From Candidatus Tepidifontimicrobium thermophilum (GTDB lineage Bacteria > Sysuimicrobiota > Sysuimicrobiia > Sysuimicrobiales > Sysuimicrobiaceae), in assembly GCA_031296405.1 (NCBI GenBank), contig JAVKKH010000015.1, positions 1 to 59,827 of the forward strand: DNA of 59,827 nucleotides. Reading direction: 5' to 3'. The translations under genes and the position numbers were made by a program. The notes beneath the pieces are model-generated. The model had not been told where the DNA came from. It saw only the letters and a list, made by a program, of their open reading frames with translations, and searched no databases. This document shows positions 34,562-44,562 of the stretch, piece by piece. Position 1 is the first letter of the stretch. Every line of letters starts with the position of its first letter.

Positions 34562-34567
34562 TATACT
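34562..34567 (+). promoter_or_regulatory. -10 element of the DapB-like dehydrogenase gene
   Basis: TATACT at 34562-34567 lies 27 nt before the TTG start of the next gene, within the divergent gap to arcC. No matching -35 is visible. GGAGG at about 34583-34587 is the ribosome site. Confidence 0.35.
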
Positions 34568-34593
34568 GGCCCAGAGGGCATCGGAGGTCGACC

Positions 34594-35544
34594 TTGCGGA
34601 CGATTCGGGTGGTCCACTACGGGTTGGGTCCCATCGGCCTGGGGGTCGCCCGCATCCTCCTGGATCGGCCAGCTTTCCGGCTGGTGGGCGCGGTGGACCT
34701 CGCTCCGGAAAAACAGGGCCGGGACCTGGGAGAGCTGCTAGATACCGGACCCCTGGGGGTTTGGGTCACGCCGGACCCACAGGTGGCTCGGGAAGCCGAC
34801 GTGGTGGTGCACGCCACGCAGTCCCGCCTGGCCCAGGTGGAGCCCCAGCTGCTGGAGCTGGTGGCCTGCGGGGCGGACGTGGTGTCCACCTGTGAGGAGC
34901 TCAGCTACCCCTGGTTCCACCACGCCGCGAGCGCGCGGCGCATCCACGAGGCCGCCCAACAGGCGGGGGTCACGGTCACCGGTCTGGGGATCAACCCCGG
35001 GTTCGCCATGGATTTGCTGCCCTTGCTGCTCACCGCGCCGTGCCGCCGCCTCCGACGCCTGGTGGTGGAACGGCGGGTGGACGTGCGCACCCGTCGCCTG
35101 CCGCTGCAGCAGAAGGTCGGTGTGGGCCTCACGGAGGAAGAGTTCCACGCGGGCGTGGCCGCCGGGATGGTGGGCCACGTGGGGCTGCCCGAGTCCGTGG
35201 CCATGATCGCCGCCGCGCTGGGCTGGACCGTAGACGCCATCGCGGACGAGGTACGGCCGGTCCTACGGGGCGGGCGGGTGGAGGGACTGCGGCAGGAGGC
35301 GCGGGGCCTGGTGGACGGGGAGGAGCGGATCCGGCTCGACCTCACGATGGCTGTGGACCTGGAAGACCCCGTCGATAGGGTCCGTGTGGAGGGAGACCCG
35401 TCCTTCGTGGCGGAGATCCCCGGCGGGCTGCACGGGGACGTGGCCACGTGCGCCATCGTCGCCAACGCCCTCCCGCTGGTGCGGGAAGCCCCGCCCGGTC
35501 TGCGCACGGTGCTCGACCTGCCACCCCTGCGGTACACTGGCTAG
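34594..35544 (+). CDS. DapB-like NAD(P)-dependent amine dehydrogenase (possible 2,4-diaminopentanoate dehydrogenase)
   Basis: A 316-residue protein with a dihydrodipicolinate-reductase-like Rossmann domain (IRVVHYGLGPIGLGVARILL at the start) and a C-terminal catalytic region with TGLGINPGFAMDLLPLLLT. This domain plan is that of 2,4-diaminopentanoate dehydrogenase of ornithine fermentation and its many uncharacterised relatives. The TTG at 34594 has GGAGG 6 nt upstream and fits the family N-terminus. It is divergent from arcC. Substrate is not settled; no other ornithine-fermentation gene (ora, ort) is visible. Confidence 0.8.
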   Translation: MRTIRVVHYGLGPIGLGVARILLDRPAFRLVGAVDLAPEKQGRDLGELLDTGPLGVWVTPDPQVAREADVVVHATQSRLAQVEPQLLELVACGADVVSTCEELSYPWFHHAASARRIHEAAQQAGVTVTGLGINPGFAMDLLPLLLTAPCRRLRRLVVERRVDVRTRRLPLQQKVGVGLTEEEFHAGVAAGMVGHVGLPESVAMIAAALGWTVDAIADEVRPVLRGGRVEGLRQEARGLVDGEERIRLDLTMAVDLEDPVDRVRVEGDPSFVAEIPGGLHGDVATCAIVANALPLVREAPPGLRTVLDLPPLRYTG

Positions 35545-35549
35545 CTTCC

Positions 35550-36293
35550 TCAGTCCTGGGGCAGCGCCATCGCCAGTGCCACGCCCACCACCTCCGCGGC
35601 GCCTGCGGCCTGAAGCACGGCCGCGCACTCCGCCAGCGTGCTGCCGGTGGTCACCACGTCGTCCACCAGCACCAGCCGCAGTCCCCGCACCGGCTCGCGC
35701 ACCACGAAGGCCCCGCGCACATTCCGCCGGCGTTCGTCTTCGTCCAGCTCTGTCTGGGACGGCGTGTCCCGGACCCGCGCGAGCACCCTCCGCGCAGGCG
35801 TGTTGAGGTACCGGCCCACCTCCCGGGCCAACTCCTCCGCCTGGTTGAACCCCCGCTGGGCCTCGCGACGCGGGTGCAGGGGTACGGGCACCAGGAGATC
35901 TGGGGTTTTCAGGAGCGGGTCTGTAACCAGCAGCTCGGCCAGGGCACGGCCCAGGGGACCCGCCAGCGCCAGCCTGCCCCGGTACTTCAACGCGTGGACC
36001 GCCTCCCGCAGCCGGCCCTCGTACCGCCCGAAAGCGCGCACCCTTAGGCGATTCCGGCGACGCCGGCAGGGCACGCACACGAACACCAACTCCCGCGGGC
36101 CCCGTAGGGGCCGGCCGCACACCTGGCACACCGGCCGCTCGATCCGCGGGAAGTCCAGCCAGCAACCCTCGCAAACGGGAAAAGCCCCCGCTCTCCCGCA
36201 CACCTGGCAGCGGGGCGGGAACAGCAGGTCCACTGCGGCCACCCACCAGGGCCGCAGGATCCCGGCGAGGGCTTCCCGCACCGCGCCACCCAT
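35550..36293 (-). CDS. comF: ComF-family phosphoribosyltransferase-like competence protein
   Basis: A 247-residue ComF protein. An N-terminal four-Cys zinc module (CQVCGR, CEGCW, then CQVCGR and CVPC) is followed by FGRYEGRLREAVHALKYRG, QRGFNQAEELAREV and the PRPP-binding LVLVDDVVTTGSTL. ComF is needed for transformation in several bacteria. The ATG at 36293 has no ribosome site; the in-frame GTG at 36281, preceded by GGATGGGTGG, could be the true start. A 19-nt element shared with yifB lies immediately upstream. It is convergent with the DapB-like gene, 5 nt apart. Confidence 0.93.
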   Translation of the reverse strand: MGGAVREALAGILRPWWVAAVDLLFPPRCQVCGRAGAFPVCEGCWLDFPRIERPVCQVCGRPLRGPRELVFVCVPCRRRRNRLRVRAFGRYEGRLREAVHALKYRGRLALAGPLGRALAELLVTDPLLKTPDLLVPVPLHPRREAQRGFNQAEELAREVGRYLNTPARRVLARVRDTPSQTELDEDERRRNVRGAFVVREPVRGLRLVLVDDVVTTGSTLAECAAVLQAAGAAEVVGVALAMALPQD

Positions 36294-36311
36294 CCACGGA
36301 GTGAACGCGGC
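36293..36311 (-). promoter_or_regulatory. Shared 19-nt element at the comF start
   Basis: GCCGCGTTCACTCCGTGGA on the minus strand, differing by one base from the element before yifB (31480-31498). It abuts the annotated ATG, which favours the downstream GTG (36281) as the true comF start. A CAAA stretch lies 10 nt further upstream here and 11 nt upstream in the yifB copy, so the conserved unit may be longer, as in a promoter. Confidence 0.5.
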
Positions 36312-36331
36312 GGGGATAGTTTTTGGAGCGG

Positions 36332-37210
36332 CTACAGGACGTCCCGGACAGCTTCCCGGAAGGCCGCCACCGCGGCGATGTGGTCGTCAGGAGTCCTGAG
36401 CCCGCACCGCATGGTGTTCACGGCCAGGTGCGTGCCCCCCAGCCGTCGCCACAGCCCCACCGCCTCCCGCCACGCCTCCCGAGATGCGCTGCCGAAGTGC
36501 AGCCTTCCCTCGACCCCGAAGGTAGCCGGATCGCGGCCGGCTTCCCGCACGTAGCCGCGCACCCGCTCCACGACCGCCCCTGCTTCCGGGGTTGGGGCCA
36601 GCTGGGAGATCCAGCCGTCCGCGATCCGGGCCATCCGGCGCAACGCCGGCTCCGCCGATCCCCCCATCCACACCGGGATGGGACGCCGGACCGGGAGCGG
36701 GTTGATCCCGGCGCCTCGCACCCGGTGGTAGCGGCCCTCGAAGTCGACCAGCTCCTGGGTCCACAAAAGTCTCAGAAGCGCCACCTGCTCCTCCACGCGC
36801 CGGCCCCGGTTCCGGAAGTTTTGCGCTAACGCCTCGTACTCCACCGGGTTCCAGCCGAGCCCCACGCCCAACCGCAGCCGGCCACGGCTCAGCACGTCCA
36901 CCTCCGCGGCCTGCTTGGCCGCCAAAACGGTCTGGCGCTGGGGCAGGATCAAAACCCCGGTCGTGAGCTCCAGTCTGGACGTGACCGCCGCCAGGAACCC
37001 GAACAGCACGAACGGCTCGTGGAAGGGCGAGGTATGGGTGTACGGTGGCTCACGGCCCAGGTCCCGCAGTCGCTCGGGGTGGGCACCCACGACGTGCTCG
37101 TAGGCCAGGAGGTAGTCGTAGCCGAGCGCCTCCACCGCCTGCGCGTACGCCCGCACCGCACCTGGGTCGTTGCCGATCTCCGTCTGCGGGAAGACCACTC
37201 CCAGCCGCAC
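36332..37210 (-). CDS. LLM-class (F420-dependent type) oxidoreductase
   Basis: A 292-residue luciferase-like TIM-barrel protein of the probable F420-dependent group: GVVFPQTEIGNDPGAVRAYA, GYDYLLAYEHV, LTTGVLILPQRQTVLAAKQAAEVDVLS split across the barrel, GRLRLGVGLGWNPVEYEAL and PIPVWMGGSAEPALRR. LLM enzymes use F420 or FMN; the cofE gene in this window supports F420. It follows ahcY after 20 nt. Substrate unknown. Confidence 0.88.
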   Translation of the reverse strand: MRLGVVFPQTEIGNDPGAVRAYAQAVEALGYDYLLAYEHVVGAHPERLRDLGREPPYTHTSPFHEPFVLFGFLAAVTSRLELTTGVLILPQRQTVLAAKQAAEVDVLSRGRLRLGVGLGWNPVEYEALAQNFRNRGRRVEEQVALLRLLWTQELVDFEGRYHRVRGAGINPLPVRRPIPVWMGGSAEPALRRMARIADGWISQLAPTPEAGAVVERVRGYVREAGRDPATFGVEGRLHFGSASREAWREAVGLWRRLGGTHLAVNTMRCGLRTPDDHIAAVAAFREAVRDVL

Positions 37211-37230
37211 CGCTGCCCCCGGGGCCCCTG

Positions 37231-38520
<1,290 letters not shown>

Positions 38521-39645
38521 TTACTCGATGAAGTCCTTCAGCCTCTTGCTGCGGGAGGGGTGGCGGAGCTTGCGCAGCGCCTTGGCCTCGATCTGCCGGA
38601 TGCGCTCGCGGGTCACACCGAACTCCCGCCCTACCTCCTCCAGGGTCCGGGGCCGGCCGTCCTCCAGGCCGAACCGCAGCTTCAGGACGTTACGCTCCCG
38701 GGCGGTGAGGGTCTCCAGCACCCCCTCCAGCTGCTCCTTCAGCATGGTGTAGCTGGCGGCCTCCGCGGGGGCGAGCGCGTCCGCATCCTCGATGAAGTCC
38801 CCGAGGTGGCTGTCCTCTTCCTCCCCGATGGGGGTCTCCAGGGAGATGGGCTCCTGGGCGATCTTCATGATCTCCCGCACCCGCTCCACCGGGAGTTTCA
38901 TTTCCTCCGCGATCTCCTCGGGGGTGGGCTCACGGCCCTTCTGCTGCAGCAGCTGCCGGGAGACCCGCACCAGCTTGTTGATGGTCTCCACCATGTGCAC
39001 CGGGATCCGGATGGTTCGGGCCTGGTCCGCCAGCGCCCGGGTGATGGCCTGCCGGATCCACCAGGTGGCGTAGGTGCTGAACTTGAAGCCCTTCCGCCAG
39101 TCGAACTTCTCCACCGCCCGGATCAGGCCCAGGTTGCCCTCCTGGATCAGGTCCAGGAACAGCATCCCGCGGCCCACGTACTTCTTCGCGATGGCCACCA
39201 CCAGCCGCAGGTTCGCCTCGATGAGCTTGCGCTTGGCCTCCTCGTCCCCGCGCTCCATGCGCTTGGCCAGCTCCACCTCCTCCTGCGCGGTCAGCAGGGG
39301 AACCCGGCCGATCTCCTTCAGGTACATCCGGACCGGGTCGTCGATGGAGATACCCTCCAGGGGCTCCAGCTCCGCGGCCTTCTCCTGCTCCTCCTCCTCT
39401 TCCTCGCTGTCCTTGACCGCGATGTCCATCTCCTGGAGGAGGTTGAACACCCGCTCGCTTTCCTCCGTGTTCTGCTCCACCGCGGGGATGGCCTTGACGA
39501 TCTCCTCGTACAGCAAAAACCCCTTCTTGCGGCCCAGCTCGATGAGCTCCCGCAGCTCCGGCGAGAGGTCCTCGCTGAGGGGCCGCACGTCCACCACGGG
39601 CTTCTTCCGCGGGGGGACCGCGCGCTGTGCCTTTTCCCGAGCCAT
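38521..39645 (-). CDS. rpoD: Primary RNA polymerase sigma factor (sigma-70/SigA)
   Basis: Housekeeping sigma factor of 374 residues, the compact form found in Gram-positive-type lineages. Region 1.1 is present in reduced form with an acidic stretch ([10 protein letters not shown]). Regions 1.2-2.4 run from [12 protein letters not shown] to [18 protein letters not shown], region 3 follows, and region 4.2 carries [20 protein letters not shown]. It lies 75 nt after dnaG, the usual dnaG-rpoD order. Confidence 0.97.
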   Translation of the reverse strand: MAREKAQRAVPPRKKPVVDVRPLSEDLSPELRELIELGRKKGFLLYEEIVKAIPAVEQNTEESERVFNLLQEMDIAVKDSEEEEEEQEKAAELEPLEGISIDDPVRMYLKEIGRVPLLTAQEEVELAKRMERGDEEAKRKLIEANLRLVVAIAKKYVGRGMLFLDLIQEGNLGLIRAVEKFDWRKGFKFSTYATWWIRQAITRALADQARTIRIPVHMVETINKLVRVSRQLLQQKGREPTPEEIAEEMKLPVERVREIMKIAQEPISLETPIGEEEDSHLGDFIEDADALAPAEAASYTMLKEQLEGVLETLTARERNVLKLRFGLEDGRPRTLEEVGREFGVTRERIRQIEAKALRKLRHPSRSKRLKDFIE

Positions 39646-39720
39646 GAAACCGACGCTCCTTACCGTGGGCGCCTGGGACCCACTTTCACCTAAACGACGG
39701 GCGGATCCGACTTCCTCCCG

Positions 39721-41433
39721 CTACTCCACCAGGGCCTTCAGCTCCTCCTGCATGGCCCGGACCCGGTCCAGCTCCCCTGCCTGCTCAGCCCGGGCGATCT
39801 CCGCCACGAGCTCCGCCCGACGGCGCCGCCGCTGCTCGGCCCGGATGCGCGCCACCCAGCCGTCCTCGTCCGGCCGGGCAGGCCGGGGCCCGAACCACAG
39901 CCGGTGGACCACCTGTCGGGCGGCCTCGGAGACCGCCTCCCGCACCGCGTTCACGTCGCCGCTGTGGCGGAGGGCCAGGAACACCTCCCGGTGGAGGGGG
40001 TCTGTGAAGTCCTCCTGCCGGAGGACCTGCAGCAGCCGCACCCGGGCTCCCTCCTCGTCCAGCATCCGCTGCAGCAGGTGCTGCTCGGCCAGCTGCTGGG
40101 CGCTCGCTTCGGCCGCCGCCCGCACGGGGTCCGGCTCCTGGCCGGGACGGGCCTGGCGGCGCCGCAAAGCGCGCAGCCGGGCCCGCACCGCATCCTCCGG
40201 AATCCCCAGACGCTGGCTCAGCTGGCGGATGTGCTCGGACCGAGCGACGTCGTGGCGGATGCTGGCGACCAGGGGGAGAACTTCGTCTACCACCCTGACC
40301 TTTCCTTCTGGGGTCTGCGGGTGGCGGCGCAGGCTGGATTCCAGGGCAAAGTGCACGACAGGCAGCGCCCCGTCCAGCCGCCGGAGGAACTCGTCCCGTC
40401 CGTACGCCCTCAGGAAGGCGTCGGGGTCCAGCCCTTCCGGAAGGACCGCGGCCCGGGCCTCCAGCCCGACCTGTTCCAGCACCGGCAGCGCCCGCTCCAC
40501 CGCCCGCCGCCCGGCCTCGTCGGAGTCGTAGACCAGGATCACCGCCGGACAGTGCCGCCGGAGGAGCTGTGCCTGCTCCACGGTCAGAGCCGTGCCCAGG
40601 GTGGCCACCGCCTCCTCGATGCCGTACTGGTGGCACGCCACCAGGTCCATGTACCCCTCCACCACCACGGCCCGGCCTGACCGGTGCAGCGCCTCCCGGG
40701 CCAGGTGCAGGCCGTACAGGGTCCTGGCCTTGGAGAACAAAGGACTGTCCCGGGAATTCAGATACTTCGGCTGGTCGCCCTCCCGGAGGGCACGTCCCCC
40801 CACGGCTACTGGGCGGCCCTGGGGGTCGAAGATGGGGAACACCAGACGGTGGCGGAAGGCGTCGTACCACCCGCCGTCTGCCCGGGGGTGGACCAACCCC
40901 AGGCGCTCCAGCAGCCGTGGCTCGTACCCCTGGGCGGTGAGGTGCCGGAGGAGAAAGTCCCAGCCGTCCGGTGCGTAGCCCAGGCGGAAGCGCCTGACGG
41001 TGGGCGCGTCCACGCCCCGCCGCTCCAGGTACTCCCGGGCCAGGCGGCCCGTCTCGGGGTGCGCCAGGGATCGCTCGAAGAAAGCCACGGCGCCGTCCGC
41101 AGCCCGGAGCCAGCGCTCCCACTCCCCCTTCCGGTGCTCGGGGACTTCCTCGAGCTGGATCCCTGCCCGGCGTGCCAGGTCCCGGACGGCTTCGGGGAAG
41201 GACAGGCCGTGGACCCGCATGACGAACTCGAACACGTCCCCGCCGGCCCCGCACCCGAAGCAGTAGAACAGGCCGCGCTCCCGGTCTACGGTGAAGCTGG
41301 GAGTCTTCTCACTGTGGAACGGGCACAGGCCCACATAGCGCCGGCCCTGCTTACGCAGGGTGACGTATGCCGACACCAGCTCCACGATGTCGGTGCGGGC
41401 ACGCACGAGCTCCCGTGATGCCTGGGCGGCCAT
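39721..41433 (-). CDS. dnaG: DNA primase
   Basis: Makes RNA primers for replication. The 570-residue protein has the CHC2 zinc finger (Cys37, His40, Cys58, Cys61), the Toprim core ([25 protein letters not shown], then [11 protein letters not shown]) and a C-terminal DnaB-interacting region. ATG 41433 gives [20 protein letters not shown], which fits the family; the ribosome site is weak. The C-terminal third is Arg/Ala rich. It precedes rpoD. Confidence 0.96.
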   Translation of the reverse strand: MAAQASRELVRARTDIVELVSAYVTLRKQGRRYVGLCPFHSEKTPSFTVDRERGLFYCFGCGAGGDVFEFVMRVHGLSFPEAVRDLARRAGIQLEEVPEHRKGEWERWLRAADGAVAFFERSLAHPETGRLAREYLERRGVDAPTVRRFRLGYAPDGWDFLLRHLTAQGYEPRLLERLGLVHPRADGGWYDAFRHRLVFPIFDPQGRPVAVGGRALREGDQPKYLNSRDSPLFSKARTLYGLHLAREALHRSGRAVVVEGYMDLVACHQYGIEEAVATLGTALTVEQAQLLRRHCPAVILVYDSDEAGRRAVERALPVLEQVGLEARAAVLPEGLDPDAFLRAYGRDEFLRRLDGALPVVHFALESSLRRHPQTPEGKVRVVDEVLPLVASIRHDVARSEHIRQLSQRLGIPEDAVRARLRALRRRQARPGQEPDPVRAAAEASAQQLAEQHLLQRMLDEEGARVRLLQVLRQEDFTDPLHREVFLALRHSGDVNAVREAVSEAARQVVHRLWFGPRPARPDEDGWVARIRAEQRRRRRAELVAEIARAEQAGELDRVRAMQEELKALVE

Positions 41434-41492
41434 GTCCGAATCTATGTTCGCATCCAGCGCGGCAGGTCGCCGCCTCCGCCGGCCCTCCGCCT

Positions 41493-43466
41493 TCAGCGGA
41501 AGAGGGGCGCGAACACCAGGGCTACCACCGTCATCAGTTTGATGAGGATGTTGAGGGACGGACCCGCGGTGTCCTTGTACGGGTCGCCCACGGTGTCGCC
41601 GATCACCGCGGCCTTGTGGGCGTCGGAGCCTTTCCCGCCGTGGTGGCCCTCCTCGATGAACTTCTTCGCGTTGTCCCAAGCACCCCCGCTGTTGGCCAGG
41701 TAAAGGGCCAGGGGGACCCCCGTCACGATGGCGCCACCCAGGAGGCCTCCCAGCGCCTCCTTGCCCAGCACGAACCCCACCACCAGGGGGATAGCCACCG
41801 CGGACAGCCCCGGGACCACCATCTCCCGAAGGGCCCCCGCGGTGGCGATGTCCACGCACCGCGCGTACTCGGGCCGTGCCCGGCCCTCCAGCAGCCCGGG
41901 GATCTCCCGGAACTGCCGGCGTACCTCGTTCACCATGAGCTCCGCGGTCCGGCCCACCGCCCGCATGGCCAGGGCCGCGAAAAGGAACGGGACGATCCCA
42001 CCGATGAACAGGCCGGCGGTCACGTCAGGGTCCATGATGTTGATGGCCTCCAGCCCCACCGCCTGCCGGTAGAAGAAGAACAGGGCCAGGGCCGTGAGGG
42101 CCGCAGAGCCGATGGCGAACCCCTTGGCGATGGCGGCGGTGGTGTTGCCCGCGGCGTCCAGCTGGTCCGCGACACCCCGCACGTCCTGGCCCAGGCCCGC
42201 CATCTCCGCGATCCCTGCGGAGTTGTCCGCGATGGGCCCGTAGGCGTCCACGGACACCGTCATCCCCGTGATGGACAGCATGCCGATGGCCGCCAGCGCG
42301 ATGCCGAAGAAGTCCGCCAGCCGGAAGGCGACGATGGTGGAGAGGGCGATCACCACCAGCGGCACCACGGTGCTCAGCATCCCCAGGGCGGTGCCCGCGA
42401 TGATCACGGTGGCGGGGCCCGTGCGGGCCGAGTCCGCAAGCCGCTGCACCTCCCGGCCCGAGGTGTAGTACTCCGCCACCAGCCCGATCACGATCCCGCT
42501 CAAAAGCCCCACCGCAGTGGCCCAGAAGGCCCGCAGGTCGCCGAACAGTGCCTGGGTCACCAGGTAGGAGCCCACCACCATGAAGGCCGCGGACGCGAAC
42601 GTGCCCGCCCGCAGGGCCGCCTGCGGGTTGCGCGCCCCGCCCGCTCCCACGAAGAAGGTCCCCAGGACGGCGGAGACCACCCCCACCGCCGCCAGCCCCA
42701 GGGCCAGGCCCGCCCCCCGCTCGCCGTGCTGCGCGAGCCCGATGGCCAGCCCCGCGATCACCGAGCCCACGTAGGACTCAAACAAATCGGCGCCCATCCC
42801 GGCCACGTCCCCCACGTTGTCGCCCACGGCGTCCGCGATCACCGCGGGGTTCCGCGGGTCGTCCTCCGGGATCCCGGCCTCCACCTTCCCCACCAGGTCC
42901 GCGCCCACGTCCGCGCCCTTGGTGTAGATGCCGCCCCCCACGCGGGCGAACAGAGCCACCGACGAGGCACCCAGGGAGAACCCGATGACCTGGTTGGGGT
43001 CCCGCAGCCACAAAAACAGCAGCCCCACGCCCAGGATCCCCAGGCCCACCACGGTCATCCCCATCACCGCGCCGCCCGGGAAGGCCACCCGCATGGCCTC
43101 CGCCAGCCCCTTGCGGGCGCCGTTGGCGGTCCGGGCGTTGGCCCGGGTGGCGATCTGCATGCCGAAGAAGCCCGCCAGGATGGAGCAGGCGGCGCCCAGG
43201 ACGAAGCACACCGCGGTCTGCGGGGTGATCTGCGGCACCAGCCCCGGCGCGGCCAGGATCACGAACAGCACCGCCACGAACACCGCGATGGCCCGGTACT
43301 CCCTTCGCAGGAACGCCATGGCCCCCTCGTGGATGGCGTCCATCAGGTCCCGCATCTGCGGCGTGCCCACCTCACGTCGCGCCACAGAGGCGGCCAGGTA
43401 CCCCGCGTAGACCAGACTCACCACCCCCGCCAGGGGAGCCCACCACGTCGCGTCCAACGCTCTCAC
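41493..43466 (-). CDS. hppA: Membrane-bound ion-pumping pyrophosphatase
   Basis: Couples pyrophosphate hydrolysis to pumping H+ or Na+ across the membrane. The 657-residue protein has about sixteen hydrophobic segments and the catalytic loops [40 protein letters not shown] and [16 protein letters not shown]. At the known potassium determinant it reads [10 protein letters not shown]: alanine rather than lysine in that position is the pattern of the K+-dependent subfamily. Whether H+ or Na+ is pumped cannot be read safely. It sits between the dGTPase-like gene and dnaG, an uncommon location. Confidence 0.95.
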   Translation of the reverse strand: MRALDATWWAPLAGVVSLVYAGYLAASVARREVGTPQMRDLMDAIHEGAMAFLRREYRAIAVFVAVLFVILAAPGLVPQITPQTAVCFVLGAACSILAGFFGMQIATRANARTANGARKGLAEAMRVAFPGGAVMGMTVVGLGILGVGLLFLWLRDPNQVIGFSLGASSVALFARVGGGIYTKGADVGADLVGKVEAGIPEDDPRNPAVIADAVGDNVGDVAGMGADLFESYVGSVIAGLAIGLAQHGERGAGLALGLAAVGVVSAVLGTFFVGAGGARNPQAALRAGTFASAAFMVVGSYLVTQALFGDLRAFWATAVGLLSGIVIGLVAEYYTSGREVQRLADSARTGPATVIIAGTALGMLSTVVPLVVIALSTIVAFRLADFFGIALAAIGMLSITGMTVSVDAYGPIADNSAGIAEMAGLGQDVRGVADQLDAAGNTTAAIAKGFAIGSAALTALALFFFYRQAVGLEAINIMDPDVTAGLFIGGIVPFLFAALAMRAVGRTAELMVNEVRRQFREIPGLLEGRARPEYARCVDIATAGALREMVVPGLSAVAIPLVVGFVLGKEALGGLLGGAIVTGVPLALYLANSGGAWDNAKKFIEEGHHGGKGSDAHKAAVIGDTVGDPYKDTAGPSLNILIKLMTVVALVFAPLFR

Positions 43467-43494
43467 CTCCGCCGCGCGCCCGAGGGCGCGAAGG

Positions 43495-44562
43495 TCACAG
43501 TTCCCAACTCTTCGGGACGAACAGCTGCTCCGCCTTCCGGACCGCGTAGCGATCCGTCATGCCCGCGAGGAAGTCACACACCACCCGGTGCGGCGGCTCC
43601 CCGCGATCCAGCAGCTCCCGGTACTCTTCCGTCACCTCGTCGGGGTGTTCCAGGTAGTAGTCGAACAACATCCGGAGCAGGCGCTTGGCCCGGGGCTCTT
43701 CGCCCTTCGCCTGGGGGTTCAGATACACCCGCTCGAACAGGAAATCCTTCAGCCGGTTGAGGGCCTGCCGGACGGGCCCGCTCATGCGGATCCGCGGCTG
43801 GTCCTCGCTGTGGGTGACCACGTCCCGGACCAGGGTGTCCAGCCACCGCCCCCGGGTGGGCCCCAGGACCTCCCGGACGTCCGCGGGGATCTCCTCCTCC
43901 TTCAGGAGGCCCGCGCGCACCGCGTCGTCCATGTCGTGGTGCACGTAGGCGATGCGGTCCGCCAGCCGTGCCACCTGGCCCTCCAGGGTCTGCGGCAGGC
44001 CTGCCTCCTCCTCCCCGAGGTCCGCCATGCCCTTGCTGTGGGCGCCGATCCCGTCCCGCACCTCCCACGTGAGGTTCAGGCCCCATTCCCACGTGCCGTC
44101 CGAACGTCTGCGGCGCTCCAGGAGCTGCACCACCCGCAGGCTCTGGTCGTAGTGCCGGAACCCGCCCCACGCGGTCATGGCCTGGTCCAGAGCTTCCTCC
44201 CCCGCGTGCCCGAAGGGCGGGTGACCCAGGTCGTGGGCCAGGACGATGGCCTCCGTGAGGTCCTCGTTGAGCCGCAGCGCCCGGGCGATGGTCCGGGCGA
44301 TCTGCGCCACCTCCACCGTGTGGGTGAGTCGGGTGCGGTAGTGGTCCCCCTCCGGGGACAGGAACACCTGGGTCTTGTGCTTGAGCCGTCGGAAGGCCTT
44401 GCTGTGGACGATCCGATCCCGGTCCCTCTGGAAACAGGTCCGCAGGTCGTCCTCCGGCTCCGGCCGCTCCCGGCCCCGGGAGTTCCGCGCCAGGGCCGCC
44501 CACCGGGAAAGCCGGCGGGCTTCTTCCTCCTCGATCCGCTCGCGGATGCGGCTGAGGTCCAA
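43495..44562 (-). CDS. dgt: Deoxyguanosinetriphosphate triphosphohydrolase-like HD protein
   Basis: A 355-residue HD-domain dNTPase-like protein. Metal ligands are in HTVEVAQIARTIARAL, the HD pair in LAHDLGHPPFGHAGEEAL, and ADRIAYVHHDMDDAVR. The N-terminal FRRLKHKTQVF and RTRLTHT segments are typical. The TTG at 44562 follows the glyS stop with no gap. In Firmicutes a dgt-like gene near dnaG-rpoD is common. True substrate may be dNTPs; this is from family knowledge. Confidence 0.92.
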   Translation of the reverse strand: MDLSRIRERIEEEEARRLSRWAALARNSRGRERPEPEDDLRTCFQRDRDRIVHSKAFRRLKHKTQVFLSPEGDHYRTRLTHTVEVAQIARTIARALRLNEDLTEAIVLAHDLGHPPFGHAGEEALDQAMTAWGGFRHYDQSLRVVQLLERRRRSDGTWEWGLNLTWEVRDGIGAHSKGMADLGEEEAGLPQTLEGQVARLADRIAYVHHDMDDAVRAGLLKEEEIPADVREVLGPTRGRWLDTLVRDVVTHSEDQPRIRMSGPVRQALNRLKDFLFERVYLNPQAKGEEPRAKRLLRMLFDYYLEHPDEVTEEYRELLDRGEPPHRVVCDFLAGMTDRYAVRKAEQLFVPKSWEL

